Assembly: GCA_905221605.1 (NCBI GenBank)
Contig: CAJNDS010000047.1
Coordinates: 62,001 to 126,000 of the forward strand
Length of the DNA stretch: 64,000 nucleotides
Reading direction: 5' to 3'
DNA from: Symbiodinium natans
Taxonomy: Eukaryota; Sar; Dinophyceae; Suessiales; Symbiodiniaceae
This document shows, in pieces, positions 11,289-21,520 of this stretch (positions within the stretch are counted from its first letter, which is position 1; each line of letters begins with the position of its first letter). The notes beneath the pieces were generated by a model. The model was given only the letters and a program-made list of their open reading frames with translations. It made no database searches and was not told where the DNA came from. The position numbers were made by a program, and so were the translations under genes.

Positions 11289-11397
11289 CCCCCCCAAAAA
11301 AGAAGTCCTGCCGGGCCGCGCAGTGCGTGACCCCTTCGCCGCTGTCTAAGACTAAGCCGGTCGTCCGCCCTTGGCCCAGAAGCGCCAGGACTCCCTG

Positions 11398-11588
11398 GCT
11401 TAGGGTTTAGGGTTTGGGGTTTGGGGTTTAGGGTTTGGGGTTTGGGGTTTAGGGTTTGGGGTTTAGGGTTTGGGGTTTAGGGTTTGGGGTTTAGGGTTTG
11501 GGGTTTAGGGTTTGGGGTTGAGGGTTTGGGGTTTGGGGTTAGGGTTTGGGGTTTAGGGTTTGGGGTTTGGGGTTTAGGATTTAGGGTG
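11398..11588 (+). repeat. 14-bp higher-order array TTTAGGGTTTGGGG
   Basis: Nearly 190 bp in which TTTAGGG and TTTGGGG strictly alternate over many units, giving a 14-bp period. Confidence 0.94.
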
Positions 11589-11848
11589 AGGAAAGGACCC
11601 TAAAAAGGCTGAAGCCCTTGGGGCGCCCCATTGACATCTGTAGAACTCCATGAATCAAAAGCGTATAGAAAGGGAATGCTCAAGGGATTGCTTGGTATCA
11701 TATTAGTAACAGGTTTGGGTTTAGGGTTTAGGGTTTGGGGTTTAGGGTTAGGGTCTAGGGTTTAGGGTTTACTGGCGTTTCGTAGGGAATGAGGGTGAGG
11801 TACCCTGAAAAACCCCCTATTTGGGGAATACACAAGCGGGACGATAGG

Positions 11849-11908
11849 CCCTAAACCCTAAACCCTAAACCCTAAACCCTAAACCCTAAACCCTAAACCC
11901 TAAACCCT
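11849..11908 (-). repeat. Interstitial telomeric array, 8-9 CCCTAAA units
   Basis: 60 bp perfect array ending in CCCTGGTGTGG. Confidence 0.96.
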
Positions 11909-12558
11909 GGTGTGGTTGTAAGGGGTACGTGGGGTATTCAGGGCATTTAGGGTTTAGGGGCTTTAAGGGTGGGTTGAAGTCATACTGAAAAGGTGCGTGC
12001 CCCCTTGCCTGAATGGAGATATTCAGCGACGGCACCTTGTTTAGAGCTGAGGGTTTAGGGGTTTAGGGTTTAAGGGTTTAGGGTTTCGAACACTTGAGCC
12101 CGAAACCTGTTTAGGGTTTAGGGTTTAGGGTTCATGGGGTCTCAAGGGGGCGCGGGAGCTGTCAATCCTAAAGCCTAAGAGCCGGAACCCGCAACATTGT
12201 AAATATTCAAACCCCAAGACCTTCGGCCAAGCTTGGCAGGGTGTAGGGTTTAGGGCTTAGGGTTTGGGGTTTAGTGTCGGGTTGAGGGTGTTCAAGAAGG
12301 GGCAACAGTAAAAAACACACTAAGTCGGCTTCCCACCCAAGTTTCAGGGTTTAGGGTTTAGGGTTTGGAGGGCATTGAACCTTACACCTATACTTTAACC
12401 CTAGTTACCAGGAACCCAAAAAACTAAACCCTAAACCCTAACAGCCACATGACTGGGGCTCGGGGAATCTAAACGCAGCCAGGCGGCTCCGAATGTCTCG
12501 AACATGACCTGCCCAGGTCCCCGTCGACTTTTTCACAGAGACCAGAAGTCAGGGGTGA
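11909..12558. other. Mosaic with short runs, no gene
   Basis: Short G-strand runs at about 12,050-12,085, 12,110-12,135, 12,243-12,275 and 12,345-12,370; unique spacers of 60-150 bp between. Confidence 0.7.
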
Positions 12559-12720
12559 GGATTTATAGGGTTTATAGGGTTTACAGGGTTAGGAGGGTTG
12601 ATGGGGTTTAGGGCTTATGGGGTTTATAGGGTTTGTAGGGTTTACAGGGTTTATAGGGTTTATTTGGGGTTTATAGGGCTTATGAGGTTTACAGGCGTGC
12701 TAGGGTTTGTAGGGTTCATG
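12559..12720 (+). repeat. 9-bp telomere variant TTTATAGGG array
   Basis: About 160 bp of TTTATAGGG, TTTACAGGG and TTTGTAGGG, i.e. the telomere unit with two extra bases. Because the period is 9 the plus strand has an open frame encoding repeated Val-Tyr-Arg; I read this as repeat, not gene. Confidence 0.85.
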
Positions 12721-12982
12721 GTTCTTGTCAAGCAAGAAAGCCAAAGAGCTTTCAAGAATGCAGCGAAAGATCATGAACATGTATTGAGCATGACAACCCA
12801 AGCTCTCTATACCCCCCCTAGAACCTTAATAAACATAATATTTTCGATATCCTCTTGGGTTTTATATAAACAAAAACACAAACAATAACCCCCCAAGGGG
12901 AATATAGTTCTGACTCTTCCCACTTTGTGAGCCATGGCGTTGATGGCATGATTAGGGTTTCGGTATTGTTTCATTATCCCCA

Positions 12983-13013
12983 TTAAGGACTGTCAGGAAA
13001 GGGGGAACATCCC
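12983..13013. mobile_element. Half copy of MITE C
   Basis: TTAAGGACTGTCAGG and GGGGGAACATCCC match the right arm of the complete element at 46,892-46,984. Confidence 0.65.
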
Positions 13014-13067
13014 TAAAGCCTAAACCCTTGATAAGGCTTATTCAGGTTTAGGGTTTAGGGTTTAGGG

Positions 13068-13209
13068 CTACTATTTGCTTAAGAACCCCCCGCCCCCCCC
13101 GCCCCAAAAACAAAAAAACAATAAAATAACGAACAATAATCCCGCGATGGCCCTTACAAGGCAACAGATTCTGTATTTCGGGGGGGGGGGGGGGTTCTTA
13201 AGCGAATCG
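13068..13209. mobile_element. MITE A, full copy
   Basis: Terminal inverted repeats: CTACTATTTGCTTAAGAACC on the left and GGTTCTTAAGCGAAT on the right, with C-rich then G-rich subterminal runs. Length is about 140 bp and no protein is encoded. The left end follows ...TTTAGGG directly. Frames on both strands at 13,071-13,338 are produced by the homopolymer runs. Confidence 0.8.
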
Positions 13210-13850
13210 AAGGCACGTATGAGGGGGTTGGGTTTGAAGCTTAGGCTTAGGGGATGCGGATTACCCCTGGCCTCAACCATCTTCTCCCGCTTTCCAGTTG
13301 GGTTGTACGGTGGCTCCTTAGCTTTCGCAGGACCCTAAACCGTAAACCCTACATCGGAAACCCTGAACCCTAAGGGCAAAGGGTGTAGGAAATCGAGCAG
13401 CAGTTGGGTGCCTCTAGATAGTTTCAGTTGCCGAGGGTTTGGGTTTAAAACCTAGTTGCTGAGTGCCCAGGTTAACCTTTCAATTATGGTAGGGCTAAAG
13501 GTTACCTACGCAGCTACTAAGTATGCGAAGTTTATGGGATGCCTGAAGATTGGGGATCTCCTTCTATACCCCAAAATACTGTAATTTTTAAATAATCCTT
13601 TCAATAAAGGGTACCCCCAATTTTCGGAAACCCCCATATTAGGGTGGCTGTCAAAATTATGATCCCTTTCAGGGTACGCTACATATTAGGTGCCGTATTA
13701 TAATAGGGATCCAAAGAGGGACCATAATGTTGACAACCATATGGGGTTGTGCAAGCTTCTGGGCGGTTCTCGCTGGAGGTGGGACCTTTTTGTCACGCTC
13801 TGCTTGCGTGCGCCTGGTGTGTGCGTCGTTTATTCACGTGCTTTGAGCAG
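13210..13850. other. Unique sequence, no gene recognised
   Basis: About 640 bp, including 13,600-13,745 (repeated small words around GGGTACCCCCAATTTTCGG and AGGGTGGCTGTC) that looks like eroded mobile-element sequence. No reading frame with recognisable content. Confidence 0.55.
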
Positions 13851-13908
13851 GTTAGGGTTTAGGGTTTAGGGTTTAGGGTTTAGGGTTTAGGGTTTAGGGT
13901 TAGGGTTC
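13851..13908 (+). repeat. Interstitial telomeric array, about 8 TTTAGGG units
   Basis: Starts and ends with 6-mer TTAGGG units, otherwise perfect. Confidence 0.94.
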
Positions 13909-15415
13909 GGGTTCTAGCGCGAAGTAAGCCAATGGACACTCCCCGCAAAAACCCCATATCAAGCGCCGAGTCCGGGCCCCTTAATCCTGAAACCCTTAAC
14001 CTCAGATCCTATCCTAGGCTCCCCAGAACGTCCCTGGAACCTAGGGCACAAAAGGGCACCGCTGTTTTTTCTCTCTCTCTCTCTCTCTCTTTTGTGTTTT
14101 CTGTGCTTATCAAACACCTGAACCTTCAAGCCTGAAGCCCAAAAACCTTAACCCTCTGCCCGTCATCCTAGACCCAAACCCAAGCCCGAAACTTGAGCCC
14201 CAAACTGGCAACCCGTCGCGCAAAATTCGACTGTCCCTTAAACCCTAAACACTAAACCTATAGGGTCTAGTGTGAGCCGTTAATCCCTAAACCCTACACC
14301 CTAAACCCTAAACCCTACACCCTCCTAAAACCGAGGGAGTTGTCAACTCCCAGACGATTCCCCAAACCACACCCCTGGTCCACTTTGGGGTTAGGGTTTA
14401 GGGTTTAGGGTCTAGGGTTTAGGGTTTAGGGTTTGGGGTTTAGGGTTTAGGGCAGCTGACGGCAAGTAGGGTTTAGGGTTTAGAAACCTTTTTGGTTTAG
14501 GGCTCTGCCAAGCAAATAACGTAAAAGGTTGCTCCTAAGACGCTGCTAGCCCCAGGCACGGTCAGCAGCACTGGGCATCTGTCCGACTCGATCTGAGAAT
14601 TATGCAGGTGCGGGAATTGGGGTTCAGGGCACTCGCTTGAAGATCTTCTACATCCAATGCGTACGTACTCACTCCGACATTCAAACGGTACCCCCCCCCC
14701 CCTCTCCCCCCCAAAGAAAAGATCTAAACTCCACCTCTTCGCGCCCTATACTAAACCCTAAACCCCAAGCAAGAATCTAAACTCATATCCTAGGCAGACC
14801 CCAAATCCTGCACCAAAACACTCCCCTTTTTGAGTGCTGGAGCATTAATGAGCATTACACAAATCCATCCGAAACTCAAACCACAAGCGAGGTAAACCCT
14901 AAACCCTAAACCTGAAATCCGAAACCTTCAGTATGAGTTCACTTTAAATCCGAAATTCGAAGCCATGAACCTGTAAGTGTCTTAAATCCTATAGACCCTT
15001 CTTCAAAAAAAAAGAAACTCAAGCAACAAGTCCCAAAACCTTAACCCCTGTAAATGCCAAACTGTAGGACCGAAACCTCAGCCCCGTAAATCTGTGCGCC
15101 TTTTCTTTCGATTTAGGGGCCCGCTCCCTATCAGGCGCTTGCATAGCTTCGCAGCCGCACTCCCCTAAGTTAGCGTTCTACTCCACGGGGAGGGGGGGCT
15201 TTCTTGGGTCTCTAAGTGAACGTCGCATATGGGCCTCGACCGGCCCCTGCTTGAGAATGCTCTTTTTTCTTTCGGTGGTGTTGCAACTGATGGTCTTGCC
15301 AGGGCTTGAGGGGGTCCCAGGTCCCAAGTCCTCCCGGAGTGTTGCAGGACGTTTCAAGGAACAAGTCGCGACAAACCAGATCAGGACCCCGAGGCACCCC
15401 GGGTCCAGGAATCGG
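13909..15415. other. Mostly unique, short telomeric runs, no gene
   Basis: Contains a CT run (14,070-14,092), short C-strand runs (14,238-14,260; 14,285-14,325; 14,890-14,912), a G-strand run (14,390-14,453) and a C run at 14,690-14,702. The minus frame 15,212-15,397 shows no domain. Confidence 0.6.
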
Positions 15416-15478
15416 TTTAGGGTTTAGGGTTTAGGGTTTAGGGTTTAGGGTTTAGGGTTTAGGGTTTAGGGTTTAGGG
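15416..15478 (+). repeat. Interstitial telomeric array, 9 TTTAGGG units
   Basis: 63 bp perfect array between unique GC-rich flanks. Confidence 0.96.
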
Positions 15479-16959
15479 AATCGCAGCTCGGCGTCAATGG
15501 TGAGGTGTTTGAGCTGACCGAAAAAAAAAACCGCGTGGCCAAAGAGACCGCGTGGGTGCTCCCCAGCCGGCAGGTTCGCCACGCGCCAGGGCCAAGCCCT
15601 ATCCCAGGGGCTCGAGCACCCGTGTCTGCGGGGAGCAGGGCTCTCGCCAGTTTAGGGTTTAGGGTCTAAACCCTAAACCCTAAACCCTAAAGCCCTAAAC
15701 CTCCAAACCCGACACCGTTTAGGAACCCTCCTGCAGGGTTTAAGGCTTAGGGGATTCCCTCTTGGCTACCCGGCTTTCAGCTTGTCCTCGAAGATGTGAG
15801 TCCAAAGCTTCTCCATGTCATCCTAAGAGCGCGCCCAGAAGCCCTCGAACCCCTTTGTTCAGGGTTTAGGGTTGAGGGTTTAGGGTTTGGGGGTTTACTC
15901 TGGGTTTTTTGCGGGGCTCGAACCCTTATCTTGTAATTTGTTGTAGTTACTTGTCGGTTTGTCTTAGGGCACTTGTTTTTCTTGTTTTTCCTTTATAGTT
16001 AGCTAGCATCCAAAAGTTAGGGCAGATGGAACTGCTCGAGGGGCGAAAACGTCTACCAACTTCCAAGGCAAGATGTAGTGTGGTTTAGGGCGTAGGGTTT
16101 AGGGTTTAGGCTTCAGGGTTTAGGGTTTAGGGCTTAGGGTTTATTGACCCAAGTTGCAAAGTTCTCAATCTCGCCGTTTTCCATCGGATAGCTCAGCGAC
16201 AACTGGCAGAGGGATGAGCTGGGCCATGTACGCAGATCAATCCTACTTCAGGACTCAGGGTTTAGGGAGTCTACTTAAACCCAACCCTGCCCCCCCCCCC
16301 CCCCCCCCCCCCCTCACCCCGAAAAAACACAAACAAAAGAGGAGAAAACATACACACGCACAAGCACACAAAAAGAAGTCAACATCAAGCATCTAACTCT
16401 AACCCTAAACCAGCAACAAAACCCCTAAACCCTACACCCTGCTGACAAAAAGCCCTCGCTACAGATTCATCAGGATCCTAGAGAAATTTCCACTTCCAGT
16501 TCCATGTAGGGTTCCTATGGTGCCCTTTTTTGGTTTAAAGGGGGTTGTAAGGCAACCTCGACCCTAGAAAAAAAGGTGAATACGGGGCAACTCTGGGTCC
16601 TAGGTTTCCAGGATTTTGGGTTTTGAATTTAGGTTTTGGTGTTGAGGGCATGCAAACTAAATTACCCGTTTTGGTGTCCAATTCAAAAAGCGGTCCTACC
16701 AATGGAGCATTGGGTGGGATGCCTGGGAGACTGCGGTTTTTCTCTTTGGAGGTCGAAGGAACTTAGGTCCTAACTCGCAACCCGAAACCTTTCAGGGTTT
16801 ACGGGGTTATGGGGGATCACCCATTCCAGGTTACAGTTTTTTCGCTGGCCAACCAAAGATGCTGCAAAGTAGCACGTCCAACGTGCTACATCGTATCTCA
16901 CAGATCATGGTAGGGTCCAAAAGCACGCACACTAAGTGCCATTTCGTGCTTGAGCGAAG
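15479..16959. other. Unique pieces, short runs, poly-C tract
   Basis: At 15,652-15,690 a G-strand run turns into a C-strand run (TTTAGGGTCTAAACCC), a telomere-fusion-type junction. Positions 16,290-16,313 are 24 consecutive C. The stretch 16,500-16,600 has MITE B-like words (GGTGCCCTTTTTTGGTTTAAA). No gene recognised. Confidence 0.6.
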
Positions 16960-17066
16960 CCCTAAACCCTAAACCCTAAACCCTAAACCCTAAACCCTAA
17001 ACCCTAAACCCTAAACCCTAAACCCTAAACCCTAAACCCTAAACCCTAAACCCTAAACCCTAAACC
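16960..17066 (-). repeat. Interstitial telomeric array, 15 CCCTAAA units
   Basis: 107 bp perfect array immediately left of the gene-like block. Confidence 0.97.
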
Positions 17067-18333
17067 TACCCAAACCGCCAAGTGCCCTCTACTTCAAAAC
17101 TCTCAAGCCTAAGACCCAAGAGCTTCTCCAGACAAATTCGAGGCATTGCAGGGTGTTTTTCTGCGAGGCTTTCGTTTCGAACCTGATGCTCAAAAACCCT
17201 AATCTTGCCGGCATGGACACCGGAATCCTCAACCCAAAATTTTTGGGCCCAAGATGCACCCGAGGGCTCTTATGGTTTGGGGCCTCTTGAATCTGCCTCT
17301 CGGAGGCAGCCCTGGGGCTAGCCAATCGGGGCAAGGTCCTTGGCCGAGAACTGTGCACCAGAAACAGCTCGCGCGAGCGCTCGTCATATCGAAGCGGCGC
17401 GTGAGCCTGTTTCGGCTCCAGGCCACAAGACGGTGCCGCATGGGGCATTCTCGAGGAAGCCGAAGATAATGACTCCTGTATCCACCCAAACGCTAAGCTG
17501 ACACCCCTGGTGTTAGCAACAAAAACCCCAAACCTCTATGTACACTTCCCTACAAGCCCTAGTGGCCCGAGTAGCCCCCAGACGGCAAGCATGGCTTTAA
17601 AGCTGACGTCTGTGTGAGGAGGCTCAGCTTCTTCTTGGGAGCCTGGATCAGGTTCGGCCAGTGCTTTTCCAAGCGGGCCTGGGTCAAAGGCAAGCGGCTG
17701 AGGAGGTGTGGCGGAACGCAACTTCGCACCAGCTGCCCCAAGGAAGTGACACCCAAGAGAGTCGATGAGGGCTGCTTGCACACAGGGTCCAGGGCCTTCC
17801 ACATGCGCAGGAGGGCTTCAAGCGCCTTAAATGCCATTCATGGTTCATGGGGTATTTGCGGATCCCAGCACTTGAAGCACCAAATGGACAAGAACCCAAA
17901 ACCCAAAATCCAAAACCCTGGACCCCGACAGAAAGGCCATATACGAAGCAGGCGCAAGATCCAGTGCCGGAGCCAGCTGCTTTTTCAGCACGTCTTCCTC
18001 CGAGCCCCGTGTCTCAGCCCAAAGAAGCCATGTGTCTGCAGAAGCTGTGGCCGGAACCTAAGTCGATGCTGCTCTTCTATCCGGGCCGAATCCGTTGAGC
18101 TTTACTGTTTTGGGTTTTGGGTTGTAAACCAACTTGGGAGAACGGGTGCTAGTGGATGGAAGGAGGAGCCGTGGCAAACCAGGCCGCCAAGGTCATCTTC
18201 AAGAAGGGCACTACGGCAGGCTCAAGGGCCTGGCCTGCGTCCTGCGGCTCCAGCAGTAACCTGGGACTCAGCTTTATGAGGCTTATGGTTTCTACTACCT
18301 CCTACACTTATCAAGGGGTACCCTAAACCGTAG
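17067..18333 (-). other. Gene-like unique block, possible downstream exons
   Basis: About 1.2 kb without telomeric arrays, with compositions and open frames like the ankyrin gene to its right. On the minus strand, an open segment begins after a possible acceptor (TTAG at 18,060-18,057, then GTTCCGG) and runs to about 17,900. It encodes a stretch with WAETRG and EEDVLKKQL. Another minus-strand open segment (17,837-17,559) encodes LEALLRMWKALDP-like helical sequence. Competing frames on both strands (for example plus 17,614-18,279) are equally long, so I cannot fix the exons. If real, they could belong to the 3' part of the ankyrin gene. Confidence 0.35.
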
Positions 18334-18389
18334 CCCTAAACCCTAAACCCTAAACCCTAAACCCTAAACCCTAAACCCTAAACCCTAAA
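18334..18389 (-). repeat. Interstitial telomeric array, 8 CCCTAAA units
   Basis: 56 bp array; with 18,510-18,650 (degenerate G-strand run) it would lie inside an intron or just 3' of the ankyrin gene. Confidence 0.94.
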
Positions 18390-18651
18390 TCCATAAGCGA
18401 GGAATGACCGAGGCACAGCTTGTCGAGGTTGAAGAATCGCTCGAACACGGCTCGTGCAACAGGCATAAGCTGCCTCTTCCGAAGCCACTCGCCAAGGCCC
18501 TCATCCTCCGGATAGGGTTTAGGGTTTAGGGTTTAGGGCTTAGGGCTTAGGGTTTAGGGTTTAGGGCTTAGGGCTGAGGGTTCAGGGTTCAGGGCTAGGG
18601 TTTAGGGTCTAGGGTTCCAGGGTTCAGGGTTAGGGATATCCTCCAGATCAC

Positions 18652-19735
18652 CAGGGATGTAGCCCAGGAATGCATTCACACGCGTAGCATAGATGGCAGC
18701 CACGGTGGCTGCATGACTTTGGGCATCCCGTTGTGCCACTCGCAAGCCCTGCTTACGGCTGATGAGGCCGTTGCGAGCTCCCAGAAACTCCGGCCACTTG
18801 CCGCAGGACCCTACGAATTGATGCAGCAACGTGCAGGCCTGCTCGTCCACCGAAGACTCTTCCTCAACCGGCAAATCCTCTGCCGTTGGGGAGGAAATGT
18901 CCACCTTCCGCGGCATGCGCGGTGGGAGATGCTCGGAAGACTCGCCGTCAAGGCGCTTCACCACGGCTGCCAGAAAGCTGAGGGCAGTCTTGTCTGTCTT
19001 CCAGGTGCACAAATTGGCTTCCAGGGCCGCCATGCCCTTCGCCTCTCCCAGAATCTGGTCCGCCAGCTGCTCACTGGCATCATCATCCAAAGAAAGGTTC
19101 TGCAACCTGATCACCATCTGATGGGGATCCCGGGCGCTGCTTTCCTTCACCTTTAGACCTGAGATGGCAACCAACACAGCCTCCCAGTTCAGGCTCTCCG
19201 GGTTCATGGGGTGAGCCTGCAGAGTCTGCTCATCTGCGGCCAGCTCCACTCTGGGCAACAACCTCTCCGCCATGCGGGCTTCGCGTGGGTTTGCATCAGC
19301 ACCGCTGTCCTTAGCCGGCACGTTGAACAGTGGCGCAAGAATGTTGTAGCAAGCCAGATTGCCCTCTTGCTCGGATAGCTCCAGGCAGGTTAAGCCACGC
19401 TGGGCTCCCAAAATGTCACTCTCCTCGACGTTGCGGAGCTGTGTTATGTCATGCCCATGATGCCGCGCCCAGTCGACCAACTCTTTGAGACAGTCTGGGC
19501 GGCCATCGTATACGGCCCGATGAAAGGCCGAACACTTGTACTTCCCAACTGGGCGCAGAGGTTCGGCCAAGGCTCTCCATCGAGTCCGAGGTTGAGATTC
19601 CACGGTGAAGTGGTCCAGAAGCAGCCTCAATGTGGGCAGGTGACCCTCCTTGATGCAGGTGTGCAGCAAGTTCCCTCCACCCCGGAAGCGGCTCACAACA
19701 TGGAGAGTTTCTTCCTCCTTGTCCAGGCTTGACAC
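18652..19735 (-). CDS. Ankyrin-repeat protein, downstream exon
   Basis: The minus-strand reading frame is open from 19,864 to 18,602. The believable coding part begins near 19,735 with an acidic EEETL segment. Three ankyrin-like repeats follow: about 19,700-19,600 (NLLHTCIKEGHLPTLRLLL), 19,540-19,450 (AFHRAVYDGRPDCLKELVDW) and 19,410-19,330 (CLELSEQEGNLACYNIL). After these comes about 230 residues of helical, charged sequence with no domain I recognise. Ankyrin repeats are protein-binding scaffolds and do not give a specific function. The coding sequence probably stops near 18,652 at a CCTG/GTGATC donor, because beyond it the frame runs into telomere-like repeat. The plus-strand 147-aa frame at 18,713-19,156 is its shadow. 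Confidence 0.75.
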
Positions 19736-19862
19736 AGAAGAAAAACACAGTAGGATCTCAGGAAAGAAAGCTGTGGGAAACCCAAGAAAGCCAAAAAGAA
19801 ACCAAAGATCCCTAGGTTGCCAAGACCCACAACAAGGGCTAGCAATGGGCCCAGTCCTTGTC
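19722..19862 (-). other. Intron of the ankyrin gene, borders uncertain
   Basis: The two coding segments are in different minus-strand frames, so something must be removed between about 19,862 and 19,722. The last 48 nt of the upstream frame before its TAG contain no GT, so the donor is probably GC (GAAA/GCATGA or TGG/GCCCAT). The nearest GT is about 60 nt upstream of the TAG (ATGTTGGAG). AG acceptors are available at GTGTCAAG/CC and GACAAG/GAGG. GC/CCTGG and GC/GAGG pairs both keep frame. Confidence 0.5.
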
Positions 19863-20387
19863 ATGCTTTCCGCAGAGGAAGTAGTGCTCCAACATCTGGT
19901 CGAAGACAGGGTTGGCCATTGCCTCTTGGATGCTTGGGGGCTCTGCGATCTCTTCGAAAAGGAGGCGGTCCACTTGCTCTGAAATGGCCGACAGCTGCTC
20001 GCAACAGTAGTTCGTTACGACATCCTGTCCATCACACTTGCCCAAAGGCATGAACTTCGGGTCGTTGCCGCGAATCACGACATGGTAGACCTTCTGAACC
20101 TGCATGGTCTGCTCTACTTTCTTCTTCAACTCCTCTGAACCGAATCCTGTCGCTCGCAGGGCCTTCAGAACCTCCGAAGCATTGAGGCGCCTGATGTAGT
20201 ACCAAGCATCCAAGCGCACTGCTCGTACGCCTTCCGTCGCTTTGCTTTGCTGCGAGACAAAGCGGATGCCGTTTTTGATGGAGTCGGGAACCAACTCCTT
20301 CAAGACGGGTTGGCAATCGACGTGCGGGTTGTTCCGCAGGAGGTCAACTGTCTGGTTGGTCCAAGAGGTTTGAGCAGTGCTCGCCAT
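19862..20387 (-). CDS. Ankyrin-repeat protein, first recognisable exon
   Basis: The minus-strand frame is open from 20,576 to a TAG at 19,839. I place the start at ATG 20,387-20,385 (GCATGGCGAGC context) because the upstream part is basic, low in domain character and may be leader or intron. It encodes about 175 residues ending near HYFLCGKHDKD: an N-terminal helical region (ASTAQTSWTNQTVDLL), a LRATGFGSEELKKKVEQ helix, and an acidic C-terminal part (LLFEEIAEPPSIQEAMANP). No named domain is visible; it is read with the ankyrin exon because of adjacency, strand, similar codon use and the lack of repeats between them. Confidence 0.6.
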
Positions 20388-20651
20388 GCTGCGCCTACTC
20401 AACTTGGGCCAAACGCACTTCTGCGCTTTGCAGATTTTCAGTGATCGGGATGTTGGAGCATCTTGAATCAGAGACACCTTGTCCGCGCCGATGCTAGTGA
20501 TTCTGCATACTGTCTGCCGAACGGTTCGACTCCATCCATGCCTACCCTTACATACTTTCCGCCTTGGACTGCACATGGAAGTTGATCACTACTTACCCCC
20601 TTCCTCTCTCCCACCTCCCCACCTCCCCACCTCCCCCGCAACCAACCCTAA
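20388..20651. promoter_or_regulatory. Upstream region of the ankyrin gene
   Basis: About 190 bp of ordinary sequence, then a CCCCACCTCCC tract (20,600-20,640) and a telomeric array. No TATA-like box or spliced-leader-type acceptor can be named with confidence. Confidence 0.3.
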
Positions 20652-20734
20652 ACTAAACCCTAAACCCTAAACCCTAAACCCTAAACCCTAAACCCTAAAC
20701 CCTAAACCCTAAACCCTAAACCCTAAACCCTAAA
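20652..20734 (-). repeat. Interstitial telomeric array, about 12 CCCTAAA units
   Basis: The first unit is truncated (ACTAAA); otherwise perfect. Confidence 0.96.
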
Positions 20735-21028
20735 AAACAAAAGCAAGAACACTCCATGCGTTCAATGGTCGCCCGGACCCTAAAAGACCCAGATATCTCC
20801 CAAGTACTTGTCCAGCTTCGATGGCAGACTTTGCGTTAAAACCCTAAACCCTAAACCCTAAACCCTAAACCCTAAACCGTAAACCCTAAACCCTATTCTG
20901 CTCTCCAGGCCTTGTCTCTGTTGCTGGTATCTATCCTCGGTTCCGAGAAAACGCGCGGGTTTAGGGCTTGCAAGGGGTGCACCTCCTCCCCCCCCCCCCC
21001 CCCCCGGCACCCTAAATCTTAGCCCCAA

Positions 21029-21101
21029 ACCCTAAACCCTAAACCCTAAACCCTAAACCCTAAACCCTAAACCCTAAACCCTAAACCCTAAACCCTAAAC
21101 C
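21029..21101 (-). repeat. Interstitial telomeric array, about 10 CCCTAAA units
   Basis: Preceded by a C-run (20,991-21,005) and CCCCAAA. Confidence 0.95.
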
Positions 21102-21200
21102 GCCTAAACCCTAAACCCCGATGCGGGTGGGCACTCCAAATGGGGTCTCATCAGGGCATCCTGCCGGGCAACTCGGGTCTAGAAGCTGGGGATGAAACTC

Positions 21201-21300
21201 TAAACCCTAAACCCTAAACCCTAAACCCTAAACCCTAAACCCTAAACCCTAAACCCTAAACCCTAAACCCTAAACCCTAAACCCTAAACCCTAAACCCTA
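21201..21300 (-). repeat. Interstitial telomeric array, 14 CCCTAAA units
   Basis: 100 bp perfect array ending CCCTAGACCG. Confidence 0.97.
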
Positions 21301-21400
21301 GACCGTTGTAGGCTCTGAAGAGGCGCCCGCCACCTTGTAGCTCAACGTCAACCCTAGTACCAGCCCCAAGCTGCTCCTACAATTTTCGAAGTAAGAAAGC

Positions 21401-21520
21401 TCTAAAGCCCTAAAGCCCTAAAGCCCTAAAGCCCTAACGCCCTAAAGCCCTAAAGCCCTAAAGCCCTAAAGCCCTAAAGCCTAAAGCCTAAAGCCTAAAG
21501 CCTAAACCCTAAACCCTATC
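21401..21520 (-). repeat. Variant array: CCCTAAAG (8 bp) then CCTAAAG (7 bp)
   Basis: About nine or ten 8-bp units (CCCTAAAG, one CCCTAACG) pass into four 7-bp CCTAAAG units and then canonical CCCTAAA: three homogenised variants side by side. Confidence 0.93.

Noticed and set aside
17614..18279. 221-codon plus-strand frame as a gene
   Set aside because: Arg/Ser-rich, crosses a telomere-like stretch (CCCAAAACCC words), no domain; minus-strand alternatives are at least as good.
18713..19156. 147-codon plus-strand frame
   Set aside because: Antisense shadow of the ankyrin exon, whose minus-strand frame is longer and has repeat motifs.
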